Shown: piece after piece, positions 19,140 through 27,317 of the stretch
How the letters are laid out: every line of letters starts with the position of its first letter
Position numbering within the stretch: the stretch's first letter is position 1
Notes under the pieces: model-generated
The model's input: the letters and a program-made list of their open reading frames with translations, nothing else
Database searches by the model: none
Told to the model about the DNA's origin: nothing
NCBI GenBank assembly: GCA_016709845.1
Contig: JADJMA010000045.1
Location: forward strand, 1-30,928
Direction: 5' to 3'
Source: Flammeovirgaceae bacterium
GTDB lineage: Bacteria; Bacteroidota; Bacteroidia; Cytophagales; Cyclobacteriaceae
Length of the DNA stretch: 30,928 nt
Position numbers and translations under genes: made by a program

Positions 19140-20504
19140 TCAATAACCTGGATTTTGTGTAATGCTGCCAAAGCTAGTATCAACCTCCCGTTGCGGAATT
19201 GGTAGAAGTAAATCAGAAGGTGTGAAGGTAAAACCTTCTGCAGTAGCAAAAGCTCCTAACACACTTTCCGCAACGCCAAATCGTATCAAATCATAAAACC
19301 GATGATTCTCAAAGGCGAGTTCCACTCTTCGTTCATCCAATAACATTTGACTTGTGAGTGAGCCCGATCCATCGGTTGGCAACAAGCTAAGTCCTGCCCG
19401 GAAGCGGATTTTGTTATACGATTTGATGGCCTCTAAATCGTTCGTAGCATTCGCTCCGGCTAAAATGGATTCTGAATGCATCAACAAGACATCAGCAAAA
19501 CGTAATACAATCCAATCGTTACCACATAAAGTTAAATTAGTTGAGGTGGTAACAAACTTTCCAACTTCGCTCGTTCGGGTTGGGTGGTACAAAGTTGCTA
19601 TGCGAAGATCGCCTGCAGTAACCGCGGCTTTGAAGTTACTCGTTGGATAATTTAAACCACGGGCTGTACCCGAGGTCGTAAACTCACGTGAATAATCCTG
19701 ACTTTCTGCAGCATTGTCGTTAATGTATTGCATAGCAAAAATTATTTCCACGTTTCTCTCAGTATAAAATACATCCCGATAAACCGGGCGTAAAGCATAT
19801 TCAGTACCGGTAACCAAAGCATCTAGCAATGATTTTGCATCTGCATAGTCCTTCGTTGTGAGGTAAACCTTAGCTAGCAGCGCAGCAGCAGCTCCCGTAG
19901 TGGCACGACCTTCGGGAACGCCAGAACGACCTGTTAATTGATTCTTGGCTGTTGTTAAATCTGAAATGATTAACGCATAGATTTCTTGTTCCGTTGCGCG
20001 GGCGTAAGAATACGATTCGCTTGCAAGAATAACTTTATCTATTAATGGAACGCCACCGAACGCCCGCACCAAATTGAAGTAGGTTAACGCACGAACAAAT
20101 TTTGCTTCGCCTTCATATAGCTTGCGGTCAGTATCACTCGTAACTACATCCAAATTTTCCAGCACCAGGTTAGCCCTAAAGATAGCGTTGTAGCAAGATG
20201 CATAATATAAGGATACAGCAGAGTTTGTTGGAAGAACATCTAAACTTTCGAGCTGTCTCCAGTCACCTTCATGAAGGTTGGTGTTCGTATTGTCAGATCT
20301 CATTTCCGTTACAGCAAATTCTCTTAACGGAATTGCCTGAAGCCCATCATACATAGCATAAACTCCCGATTTTACTTCGGTCGGGTTATTAAAATAAGTA
20401 TCAACACTTATTCCCGAAATGGGCGTTAGATCTAACTGATCCTGACATGCTGTAGTTAATAGCAGACTCAGAAAGAGTAGTGATATTTTTTGTGAGTATT
20501 TCAT
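19140..20504 (-). CDS. susD: SusD/RagB family surface glycan-binding lipoprotein
   Basis: A 454-residue lipoprotein with signal MKYSQKISLLFLSLLLTTAC (lipidated Cys20). The N-terminal PISGISVDTYFNNPTEVKSGVYAMYDGL and TPR-like helices (YASCYNAIFRANLVLENLD; EAKFVRALTYFNLVRAFGGVPL) are the SusD hallmark, and the C-terminus DLLLPIPQREVDTSFGSITQNPGY matches the family end. It caps the SusC channel and binds the incoming alginate oligomer at the cell surface. It is 11 bases after SusC. The protein is somewhat shorter than average (about 500) but has all regions. Confidence 0.95.
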   Translation of the reverse strand: MKYSQKISLLFLSLLLTTACQDQLDLTPISGISVDTYFNNPTEVKSGVYAMYDGLQAIPLREFAVTEMRSDNTNTNLHEGDWRQLESLDVLPTNSAVSLYYASCYNAIFRANLVLENLDVVTSDTDRKLYEGEAKFVRALTYFNLVRAFGGVPLIDKVILASESYSYARATEQEIYALIISDLTTAKNQLTGRSGVPEGRATTGAAAALLAKVYLTTKDYADAKSLLDALVTGTEYALRPVYRDVFYTERNVEIIFAMQYINDNAAESQDYSREFTTSGTARGLNYPTSNFKAAVTAGDLRIATLYHPTRTSEVGKFVTTSTNLTLCGNDWIVLRFADVLLMHSESILAGANATNDLEAIKSYNKIRFRAGLSLLPTDGSGSLTSQMLLDERRVELAFENHRFYDLIRFGVAESVLGAFATAEGFTFTPSDLLLPIPQREVDTSFGSITQNPGY

Positions 20505-20515
20505 TTTCGATCAAT

Positions 20516-23500
20516 TTAAAATTCTAAATTAAGTCCTAGCGACATTGTGCGATAGATGGGAGACACCCCACGTTGGTATCCGTAAGTCAGTGGTGAAGCT
20601 GTTCCAAATCCGTCTGAATCATATACTCCTTCAGGATTGTAACCTTTATACCCCTTACCCATAATATAAAGCAAGTTCTGTGCACTAGCAAAGAACCTTA
20701 CTTTCGTTAATCCTACCTTGCTTAATGAGCTCATTGGGAGTGAATAACCTAAATTTAAGTTTCTCAGTGCTATATACTCGGCACTCATAATCTGATCTGA
20801 TGTAAAGATTTTCTGATTAACCAAAGCACCATCTGTAAAGGATGAATTGAAATCCATGTTTGCCGAAAATTGGTTATTGAGATATTGCGGATCTATGTTT
20901 CTAACTTTGGCTCCATGCGAACCTTGAAACATAAAGCTCAGATCAAAGTTTGAATACTTTAAAGTGTTAGTTAAGCTCCAAATAAATTTTGGATAAGGAG
21001 AACCCAGAATAGTTCTATCCTTCGTATCGATAACACCATCATTATTAATATCTTTTATATAAATATCCTGCGCGTTGGCTCCAATAGGATAGTAGGGGTT
21101 ATTAATAAACTGTGGACCTATTTCAGCCCCTGCTACATATCCGTAAAATGAGGAAATCGGATTGCCTTCTAACGCAATCCATTCTGTTGGTCGCTTTGGA
21201 TCCACGGTAGAAATCAAACCGTTGGCTCCTGGCATACTAATAAGCGTATTCTTGTTTTTGGTTAGAATAGCAGAAGTAGACCAGCTAAAACTCCCCGATG
21301 AAATATTTTGTGAATTCAATTCAACTTCAAATCCTGCGTTTTCAACTTCACCCAAATTTACAAGGGAGGTCGTGAAGCCAGTTGTTGACTGAACAGGTTG
21401 ATATAAAAGCAAGTCCTTACTTCTCCGGGTATAATAGTCAAGAGAAATTCCGAATCTTCCGCTATAAAACTGAGCATCAATGCCGGGATTTATCTCAACC
21501 AGCTTCTCCCATTGTAAATCAGGATTTGAAATATTTGCTTGATTATACGCGGTTACTGTAGCTCCATTAAAAACAGCCCCCACAGGATTCATTATTCCCA
21601 AATGCGCATAAGTTCCAATACCAGAATTGCTTCCTGTTACTCCATAGCTCATTCGAACCTTTAAATCCGTTATGGTATTATTACCTTTTAAAAATCCTTC
21701 CTCCGATAATCTCCAACCTACTGAAGCGGCCGGAAAAAATCCAAATTTATTATTCGGTCCAAATTTTGAACTTCCATCAGTACGTGCACTTACTGATAAC
21801 AGATATTTATCTGCATAAGCATAGTTTACGCGGCCTAAATAAGAAATCAGAGTTTCTTTAGTCTCACTGGTCGATGCGCCCCCCGATCCCACATTAGTGG
21901 TGGCTATGGTGTGAATGTTATCCGCTTGATAACCTACGCCAGTAATATTTGAAAAATGGGCGTTCCAACTTTCGAAGGCGTAACCAAGAACAGCATTTAT
22001 ACTATGATTTGAAATCACTTTGTTATAGTTAAACATACTTTCCGTTACCACGTGCATTTGAGAGTTTGTACCAAAAGTTGATTGCGTACCCCCGGCTCCA
22101 GTGGGTGTCGCTTTTGTGCCCGTCCAGTTTTTTGTTTCGGTATATCTAAAATCTCCGCCTATCGATGTCCTGAAAGAAAGTCCATCAAATAAGTTTATTT
22201 TCAAATACGTGTTTGCAAACACTTTTGTATCGTTCTTATTGTTGTCACGTTCAACAACCATCGCATAAGGGTTTGTATTTCCGGTTGGAACCATAGATGT
22301 TCCACCAGAAGCGACTGGCATGCCAGCTACCAAATCGTAATTATCAAACATTCTTTCAACAGCATAATCACCAACTTGCGCATTGGCATAAGCCCCACTA
22401 TAATTCAATCGATTCACGTACTGAATGGTGTGTTCATCTAAACGAATTGGGAGCCAAGGGGATTGTCGTATGGCATCTTGTAAACCCATCGGAAATAGTT
22501 TCTGCTTCGTAAATGATGGGTTAAGCATAATTCCAAATTCAACTCGCTCATTTACTTTTGTATTTAGATTTAATCTGAAATTTGTTGATTGAAAATTGTC
22601 TGTCAACAAAACACCTTCATCATTGAGGTAATTTAAGGACGCATTAAATTTTGTGTTTGCATTTCCGCCCATGGCTGAAATTGAGTGGCTATTAATAACT
22701 CCACCATCCATCATTACTTTTTCCCAATCTGTAGAAGTGCCTAGCTGAGTTGCCACTTTCATCTGATCATTGAGTTCTCCATTATTATTAGCGCGGACAA
22801 AGTCTGACCAGCTATCTACCGTTGAAAGTACGCCCGAGGGTGGTACTGACTTAACACCAACATAGCCGTTATAGCTAAATTTGGTTGGCCCTTCTTTACC
22901 TTTTTTAGAAGTAACAATGATTACACCGTTAGCTCCTCTTGATCCATAAATGGCAGCTGAAGATGCATCTTTTAAAACCTCTATGGATTCGACATCATTT
23001 GAATTAATGCTTGCTAAATAATCACTACCAACCACTATACCATCCAACACAATGAGCGGATCTGTGGAACCTGTAATGGAGCCATAGCCTCGAACATTAA
23101 TTTTAGGAGCCGCACCTGCGGCAGGATTGGTCTGTTGAATATTCACTCCGGCAAATTGTCCGGTAAGTGCATCGTCAATTCGGGCAACCGGAATCTGGCG
23201 AATCGCAGTGCCTTCAACCTTGGCTACCGAGCCTGTTAAATGACTTTTTTCCACAGTTCCATAGCCAACCACAACAACTTCTGATAGTGTTTGGACATCT
23301 TCATTCATAATTATATCAATGATTGTCTTTCCATTGATAGCCACTTCTTTTGTTTCCATTCCAATAAATGAAAAAATCAAAAGATCATTGGTCGATGCTT
23401 CCAAGGCATAGCTGCCGTTCGAATCGGATACCGTCCCAATGGTAGTTCCTTTTATAACAATGGAAACTCCTGGAAGGCTGCTGTTATCGGCCATCGTTAC

Positions 23501-23617
23501 TTTCCCGGCAACTTGTAACTTTTCCTGAGCTTGAAGATTTATTGATAAAAATCCAACCAGAAAGAGCTGCCAAAAAAAAGCCAGCGATAGCTTTTGAAGG
23601 GTAGTATTATATTTCAT
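20516..23617 (-). CDS. susC: SusC/RagA family TonB-dependent outer-membrane transporter
   Basis: About 1033 residues. From the ATG at 23617 there is a clean signal peptide (to INLQAQ, about 31), a carboxypeptidase-D-like domain (VAGKVTMADNSSLPGVS, 37-105), the SusC signature VVVVGYGTVEKSHLTGSV (114-131), the plug domain with KINVRGYGSITGSTDPLIVLDG, then a long beta-barrel ending in the aromatic SLGLNLEF. An ATG 66 bases upstream (23683) gives an unlikely N-terminus ahead of the signal, so 23617 is chosen. With SusD it imports alginate oligosaccharides using TonB energy. No frame disturbance over 3.1 kb. Confidence 0.95.
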   Translation of the reverse strand: MKYNTTLQKLSLAFFWQLFLVGFLSINLQAQEKLQVAGKVTMADNSSLPGVSIVIKGTTIGTVSDSNGSYALEASTNDLLIFSFIGMETKEVAINGKTIIDIIMNEDVQTLSEVVVVGYGTVEKSHLTGSVAKVEGTAIRQIPVARIDDALTGQFAGVNIQQTNPAAGAAPKINVRGYGSITGSTDPLIVLDGIVVGSDYLASINSNDVESIEVLKDASSAAIYGSRGANGVIIVTSKKGKEGPTKFSYNGYVGVKSVPPSGVLSTVDSWSDFVRANNNGELNDQMKVATQLGTSTDWEKVMMDGGVINSHSISAMGGNANTKFNASLNYLNDEGVLLTDNFQSTNFRLNLNTKVNERVEFGIMLNPSFTKQKLFPMGLQDAIRQSPWLPIRLDEHTIQYVNRLNYSGAYANAQVGDYAVERMFDNYDLVAGMPVASGGTSMVPTGNTNPYAMVVERDNNKNDTKVFANTYLKINLFDGLSFRTSIGGDFRYTETKNWTGTKATPTGAGGTQSTFGTNSQMHVVTESMFNYNKVISNHSINAVLGYAFESWNAHFSNITGVGYQADNIHTIATTNVGSGGASTSETKETLISYLGRVNYAYADKYLLSVSARTDGSSKFGPNNKFGFFPAASVGWRLSEEGFLKGNNTITDLKVRMSYGVTGSNSGIGTYAHLGIMNPVGAVFNGATVTAYNQANISNPDLQWEKLVEINPGIDAQFYSGRFGISLDYYTRRSKDLLLYQPVQSTTGFTTSLVNLGEVENAGFEVELNSQNISSGSFSWSTSAILTKNKNTLISMPGANGLISTVDPKRPTEWIALEGNPISSFYGYVAGAEIGPQFINNPYYPIGANAQDIYIKDINNDGVIDTKDRTILGSPYPKFIWSLTNTLKYSNFDLSFMFQGSHGAKVRNIDPQYLNNQFSANMDFNSSFTDGALVNQKIFTSDQIMSAEYIALRNLNLGYSLPMSSLSKVGLTKVRFFASAQNLLYIMGKGYKGYNPEGVYDSDGFGTASPLTYGYQRGVSPIYRTMSLGLNLEF

Positions 23618-23681
23618 AATTAATAGTTTGTTAATAAAATAATTCTTTTGTCTCCTTACGGCAGGTAAGTGGAAGGAATCC

Positions 23682-23702
23682 ATGGATTTTTATTAAATCC
23701 AT
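23682..23702. repeat. Short inverted repeat in the susC leader region
   Basis: Arms ATGGATTT and AAATCCAT with a five-base spacer form a perfect 8-bp dyad about 65 bases before the SusC start codon. The ATGGATT arm recurs in the larger hairpin at 23775-23803, so the two could pair alternatively in a leader transcript. Function is not known. Confidence 0.4.
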
Positions 23703-23804
23703 TATCTTTGTAGATAGCATGTGACCACTGATGTTTCGGAGCTTTTTGCGAGGAACCAATTCATCAATCCTGCCAAATGGATTAGCTCTTAGCTAATCCA
23801 TTTT
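23703..23804 (+). ncRNA. Candidate antisense small RNA opposite the susC leader
   Basis: On the plus strand an exact Bacteroidota -7 box TATCTTTG (23703-23710) is followed about 65 bases later by a 13-bp hairpin (23775-23803) and TTTTCTTTATT, a plausible terminator. A transcript of about 85-90 bases starting near 23717 would lie antisense to the susC upstream leader. PUL-linked cis-antisense RNAs repressing susC-like genes are known from Bacteroides. I see no -33 TTTG at the right distance, so support is modest. Confidence 0.3.
23775..23803. terminator. 13-bp hairpin downstream of the regulator gene
   Basis: Perfect arms AAATGGATTAGCT and AGCTAATCCATTT with loop CTT. It begins 13 bases after the stop codon of the minus-strand GntR gene and probably ends that transcript, although the T-run is better on the plus strand (TTTTCTTT). 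It separates the regulator from the SusC unit. Confidence 0.6.
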
Positions 23805-23816
23805 CTTTATTGTCTC

Positions 23817-24554
23817 TTAATCTTTTTCCTCATTGGCTTGCGGTTTTTGGTTTGCTGAAAAGTTTAACAGTTCCTGAAGGTGTTGCTTCATAGCTTCTTC
23901 AGCCATTTCAGGATTTTGATCTTCAATGTGCTTTAATATAGTGTGGTGTTCTCGTAAGGCAGACAGGGGTCTATCTCCTGAACAAATTCTGTTCTCTGTG
24001 AAATAAGTTAGAATGTCAGGAGTCACAATCATCATCAGCGACATCAATACTGAATTCTTAGCCGCTTCCACTATTTTCAGGTGAAACATTAAATCCTCTT
24101 CAACCGATGAACTGCCATTAAGCACAGCGGTTTCATAAGCTGCCAAGGCTTTGCGCATTCCTTCCAAATCTATCTCCGATCTCCGTTGAGCTGCATTAAA
24201 CGCGGAATTCCGTTCTAATAAAACACGCGTTTCAATTAATGCCTTAAAGTCATGCTGCTCTAATTTCAGCACATCCGTTATCAAACCCTCTAAGGCAGTT
24301 AATCCAAGTCCGGAAACTTCTGTACCACTTTGGGGAAGAGTTCTTAGGATTCCGTAAAACTCAAGCTTTCTAATTGCATCTCGCACTGAGGTTCTTCCTA
24401 CCCCAAATTTTTCACTCATCATCCGCTCGGAAGGAAGGCGGTCGCCCGCCTTGAACTGGCCTGATGAAATAAGATTTCGGATCTGGAGGATAATCTTATC
24501 TGCCGGAGTCTCGATTTCTATTTCTTTGAAATTCTTTAAAAAATCAACTTTCAT
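23817..24554 (-). CDS. GntR-family (FadR/FCD subfamily) transcription regulator of the alginate locus
   Basis: About 245 residues from the ATG at 24554. The N-terminal winged helix-turn-helix shows DKIILQIRNLISSGQFKAGDRLPSER, FGVGRTSVRDAIRKLEFYGI and LPQSGTEV. The C-terminal all-helical FCD domain has DLMFHLKIVEAAKNSVL and LREHHTILKHIEDQNPEMAEEAMKQHL, with the His and Asp residues that usually hold a metal and the acid effector. An in-frame Met 51 bases upstream would translate through the operator, so 24554 is the start. Likely effector: KDG or another uronate intermediate, by analogy with UxuR/ExuR/KdgR-type regulators. Two palindromes on its own promoter suggest autorepression. Confidence 0.9.
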   Translation of the reverse strand: MKVDFLKNFKEIEIETPADKIILQIRNLISSGQFKAGDRLPSERMMSEKFGVGRTSVRDAIRKLEFYGILRTLPQSGTEVSGLGLTALEGLITDVLKLEQHDFKALIETRVLLERNSAFNAAQRRSEIDLEGMRKALAAYETAVLNGSSSVEEDLMFHLKIVEAAKNSVLMSLMMIVTPDILTYFTENRICSGDRPLSALREHHTILKHIEDQNPEMAEEAMKQHLQELLNFSANQKPQANEEKD

Positions 24555-24558
24555 ATAA

Positions 24559-24586
24559 TTGGTCGACCAGTTGAATGGTCGACCAA
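24559..24586 (-). promoter_or_regulatory. Twin GntR operator: two perfect TGGTCGACCA palindromes
   Basis: TGGTCGACCA occurs at 24560-24569 and again at 24576-24585, separated by GTTGAA. The half-site TGGTC/GACCA is that recognised by FadR-subfamily GntR proteins. The pair lies between the regulator's start codon (24554) and its -7 box, which it touches, so bound protein would block transcription start. Confidence 0.8.
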
Positions 24587-24613
24587 ATGTAGAAATCGTT
24601 TGCACTAAACAAA
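24584..24613 (-). promoter_or_regulatory. Bacteroidota-type promoter of the regulator gene
   Basis: Read on the minus strand: TTTG (24613-24610), an 18-base spacer, then TACATTTG (24591-24584), which matches the TAnnTTTG -7 box exactly. The expected start site falls in the operator pair, leaving a leader of about 20-25 bases. Spacing is one or two short of the common 19-20. Confidence 0.65.
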
Positions 24614-24977
24614 ATATTTTTTGAAAAATTCATGAAAAGACCAATACAGGCCAAAAATGCCGGTTTTTATAATTATCTATCCGTTAAAAAATATAGAAAT
24701 GTCGTTTGTGCGGAAGGTGGCGAAGGCCAGATTAGACAAAAAAACACTCAAAACTGGGTGATTATTTCCCAAACGTATTTATGCTGGTCTCCTACCGAAT
24801 TTGTTCTGCACGAACCAATCGTAGTTTTCGACCAGGCCAAATGGAGGAGTGCAATCTTTGAATTGGTGGCCTCATTACTTAAACCTTCCTAATCATCATT
24901 TCGCGTTATGAAATTTTCTGGGCTCCGCAGCTTCCGATGGATTTTGATATTGGGACGATCTGATAAAGTAGTTCTTG
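24614..24977. other. Gene-free stretch upstream of the regulator
   Basis: About 360 bases hold no gene I can support. An 86-codon open frame (24632-24892, plus strand) shows no domain, signal or composition suggesting a protein. A weak copy of the operator (TTTTCGACCA, 24825-24834, 8 of 10 bases) lies about 240 bases from the pair. Otherwise nothing is seen. Confidence 0.5.
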
Positions 24978-25646
24978 TTACCTCTTTTCGTGTGCAAGTA
25001 CACCCTCTACAATTAAATACTGAGCAAGAATATAGGTAGTCATTATGCAAAGCGAAGCGAAGGGGACCGGGTGCAGAAATTTATTAATCGCCAGCAAAGA
25101 ATCTGAGATCATAAAACAAATGGCTCCACTAAATACAAGTGCAAAACTTTTAGTGGTTGTATAGCCAAAACGAAACAGTGCTTGCAAAGCCATAACGGTA
25201 ATAACCAATGCATAAATCATAACTGGTATTCGTAATTCACCCAACGTTGGATACAGCACAACAACCAAACCGGTTCCAGCCAATAGTATGGGTAATGAAA
25301 ATCTGATTTTCTGAGGTCCTAACAGCGGGTTTGTCGCATCATTAAATCGAAGTCGTTGGTAACAGCGTATATATAAAATGTGTCCGGTCAAAAAAGAACC
25401 AAGTCCGGCCATAAAGAATAGTTCGTTCTTGTAATCAAACATAAGGAACACATCGCCCAACCAACAAAATGCTAATGCCACAAGAAATAAGGAACTTCGG
25501 TTTGGTGTGCTTAATACATAATAAACCGCCAAGGCGATCATGATTAATGGCTTGGCAATAAGAGTTAACTCAGTAATGTGATAGATAACTGAAATCAGCT
25601 CAGCAATACTTACCAGAACAAAAAAGTAGAAGGCATATTTTTTCAT
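24978..25646 (-). CDS. YhhN/TMEM86 family integral membrane protein (lysoplasmalogenase-like)
   Basis: 222 residues, about eight transmembrane helices. The YhhN family marks are all present: AKPLIMIALA, FCWLGDVFLMFD, GSFLTGHILYIRCY, YALVITVMALQA, GAICFMISDSLLAINKF and YILAQYLIVEG. The conserved Asp residues in WLGD and ISDS are the likely catalytic pair. Eukaryotic TMEM86B and a bacterial homologue hydrolyse the vinyl-ether bond of lysoplasmalogens; the substrate here is unknown. The start ATG overlaps the upstream MFS stop as ATGA, so the two are translated together. Confidence 0.88.
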   Translation of the reverse strand: MKKYAFYFFVLVSIAELISVIYHITELTLIAKPLIMIALAVYYVLSTPNRSSLFLVALAFCWLGDVFLMFDYKNELFFMAGLGSFLTGHILYIRCYQRLRFNDATNPLLGPQKIRFSLPILLAGTGLVVVLYPTLGELRIPVMIYALVITVMALQALFRFGYTTTKSFALVFSGAICFMISDSLLAINKFLHPVPFASLCIMTTYILAQYLIVEGVLAHEKR

Positions 25647-26798
25647 GACTTAATGAGTCGTGGTCTTACAAGCAAGTAACCAAAAGCTAGTGCACCTAAC
25701 AATCCACTAATTAAAAATGCAATAAAAAATCTATCTGGATTATTTGCATAAAGTAAACCCGATAGAAATGCCCCTAAACCGATACCCATCTCCATAAAAA
25801 CATATAGCGATGCAATACCACGCCCTTTAAATTCACTATGGCTTAAGTCCGTTGCCCAGGCAAGTAAGGTGGGTGATGTAGAGCCCTGAGCAAATCCGTA
25901 AAGAATAACCCCCACTATAAGTTGAAACGATGTTGTTGCTGTACCTATAACAAGCATAGCCAATAAGATAACAAGCGTACCTATGCGAAGCACTGGCACC
26001 CGACCATAACGATCAGAAGCTTTGCCGGCTACCAAACGAATTGCTAAGGAAGCAACTGTTAAAAAAGTAAATAAGAGTCCCTTATTCTTGATACCAACAA
26101 ATTGACCAAAGTCGGGAATTAATGTAAAAACTGTACCGTACGAAAAAGCACAAAGCACCATAACCAAGCACGGAGTCAATACCAATGGCTCAAAAAAGTC
26201 TGTGCGTTTTACTTTTAAGTAAGCAAATGAAAATTTTGTTTTGTTCTTAAGAGTCTCACGTGTAGTTAAGAGAATTCCGATTGAACCCAAGGCAAGGAAG
26301 GAGGAGCAATAAAACATAGCGTCTAATCCAAATTGATTCGCCACCAAACCGCCAAGAGCAGGCCACCGCCATGCCTACGGCCGTTACCGTTCCTAACAAT
26401 CCCATTGCTTCACCCCTTCGGTGAGCTGGAACTATGTCTGCAATATAGGCTGCGATGCCGGTAGGTGTAAAGCCTGTCGAAAAGCCATGAACAAGTCTTA
26501 GCAAGAAAAAACCAGCGAGTGAAACAACAAGGGGATAAAGCAGGCTGCAAATAAAACAGACAACAGCTCCAAAAATAATAACCGGTACTCTTCCAATTTT
26601 GTCCGCCAGCTTTCCACTAAATGGTCTGGAGACCATGGCCGTAAGAGTAAACAATGAAATGATTAATCCTTTGTAATCAGCACCTCCAAGCAGTGTAAGG
26701 TATTCCGGTAGTTCCGGAATGATCATATTGAAGCTTGCAAAAAATAATAGCGCGCTAAGACAGAGGAGCCAGAAGGATGTGGTGTAGATTTTGGTCAA
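25643..26798 (-). CDS. MFS transporter, probable drug/metabolite exporter (frameshift)
   Basis: A 12-helix DHA1-like major facilitator protein. Start: MTKIYTTSFWLLCLSALLFF, then NMIIPELPEYLTLLGG and motif A twice (GKLADKIGRVPV; GKASDRYGRVPV). The frame changes at 26361-26364: restoring one G and one C (observed GGCC for GGGCCC on the coding strand) gives GMAVGPALGGLVANQFGL, which is exactly the antiporter motif C, so the gene is most probably whole. Repaired length is about 385 residues. Overlaps the YhhN gene by four bases. The substrate cannot be told. Confidence 0.82.
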
Positions 26799-26808
26799 AA
26801 TTGGTAAG

Positions 26809-26835
26809 GGGTGATCGGTAAGAGGTAATCAGTAA
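26809..26835. repeat. Left inverted repeat of a four-helix-bundle element
   Basis: This 27-base stretch (core GGTAATCAGTAA at 26824-26835) is the inverted partner of 27277-27303, with 23 of 27 positions complementary. It lies between the MFS start codon and the four-helix-bundle gene and is rich in GGTAA units. Confidence 0.7.
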
Positions 26836-26846
26836 GAGGTAAAAGG

Positions 26847-27229
26847 TCAGGTATCTTGCCCACAGAAAGAGGCCGATTTAATAATCATTGAATTTAGCAT
26901 TTTGCCAATTGAGTTACATTGCCGAAGTAATTCACTTGATTTTTCTCCAGACATGTAAGCACAGTCAAGGGCGGTTTCAATCCAATGCTGTGTTTCCAAT
27001 TGCTCACCATCCGCATCAGTCAATTTGCTTATAAAATGCTTTTCGTATCTTCTCTTCCCCAAGCCTCTGCTATTTGCGCCCCTACAGACCGCGATGATCT
27101 TCTTACTTGATCAGTAAGTGAATACATCTCCTCTTTGGGAAAACTTTTTGAAAGTGAGAAAATTTCTTTTGCCAATTGCCGCGAAAGCTTATAAACTTCA
27201 AGTCCTCTAAAACTTTCAACATATTCCAT
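26847..27229 (-). CDS. Four-helix-bundle protein (23S rRNA intervening-sequence / S23 family), one frameshift
   Basis: About 127 residues after repair. It has the family pattern: FRGLEVYKLSRQLAKEIF, FPKEEMYSLTDQVRRSSRSVGAQIAEAWG, and then YEKHFISKL... QHWIETALDCAYM in the second frame. The frames join at the C-run 27057-27060, where one missing base restores AEAWGKRRYEKHF. Relatives are encoded inside 23S rRNA intervening sequences and are structurally related to the Avd protein of diversity-generating retroelements; the function of stand-alone copies is unknown. It is enclosed by 27-base inverted repeats, and I see no reverse transcriptase or rRNA nearby. Confidence 0.82.
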
Positions 27230-27276
27230 TCTACTTACAATTTAATCTTCTAGGGAGTTCACTCTGTTCTCTTTAA

Positions 27277-27303
27277 TTACTGATTACCATTTACCAACCA
27301 CCC
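27277..27303. repeat. Right inverted repeat of a four-helix-bundle element
   Basis: Partner of 26809-26835 (core TTACTGATTACC at 27277-27288, identical over 12 bases in inverted sense). It ends 14 bases before the prfB stop codon on the minus strand. Confidence 0.7.
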
Positions 27304-27317
27304 AACCACCATTACCA

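Noticed and set aside
23722..23727. TGACCA before susC as half of a GntR operator
   Set aside because: Only one half-site is present; the other side does not match TGGTC at the right distance.
24825..24834. TTTTCGACCA as a distal operator copy
   Set aside because: One half-site is perfect, the other poor, and it is about 240 bases from the promoter. Kept only as a note.
24632..24892. 86-codon plus-strand open frame upstream of the regulator
   Set aside because: No recognisable domain, signal or family pattern; no terminator and no partner. Treated as chance.
26809..27303. A diversity-generating retroelement, because the four-helix-bundle protein resembles Avd
   Set aside because: There is no reverse transcriptase, template repeat or variable-repeat target gene in the window.
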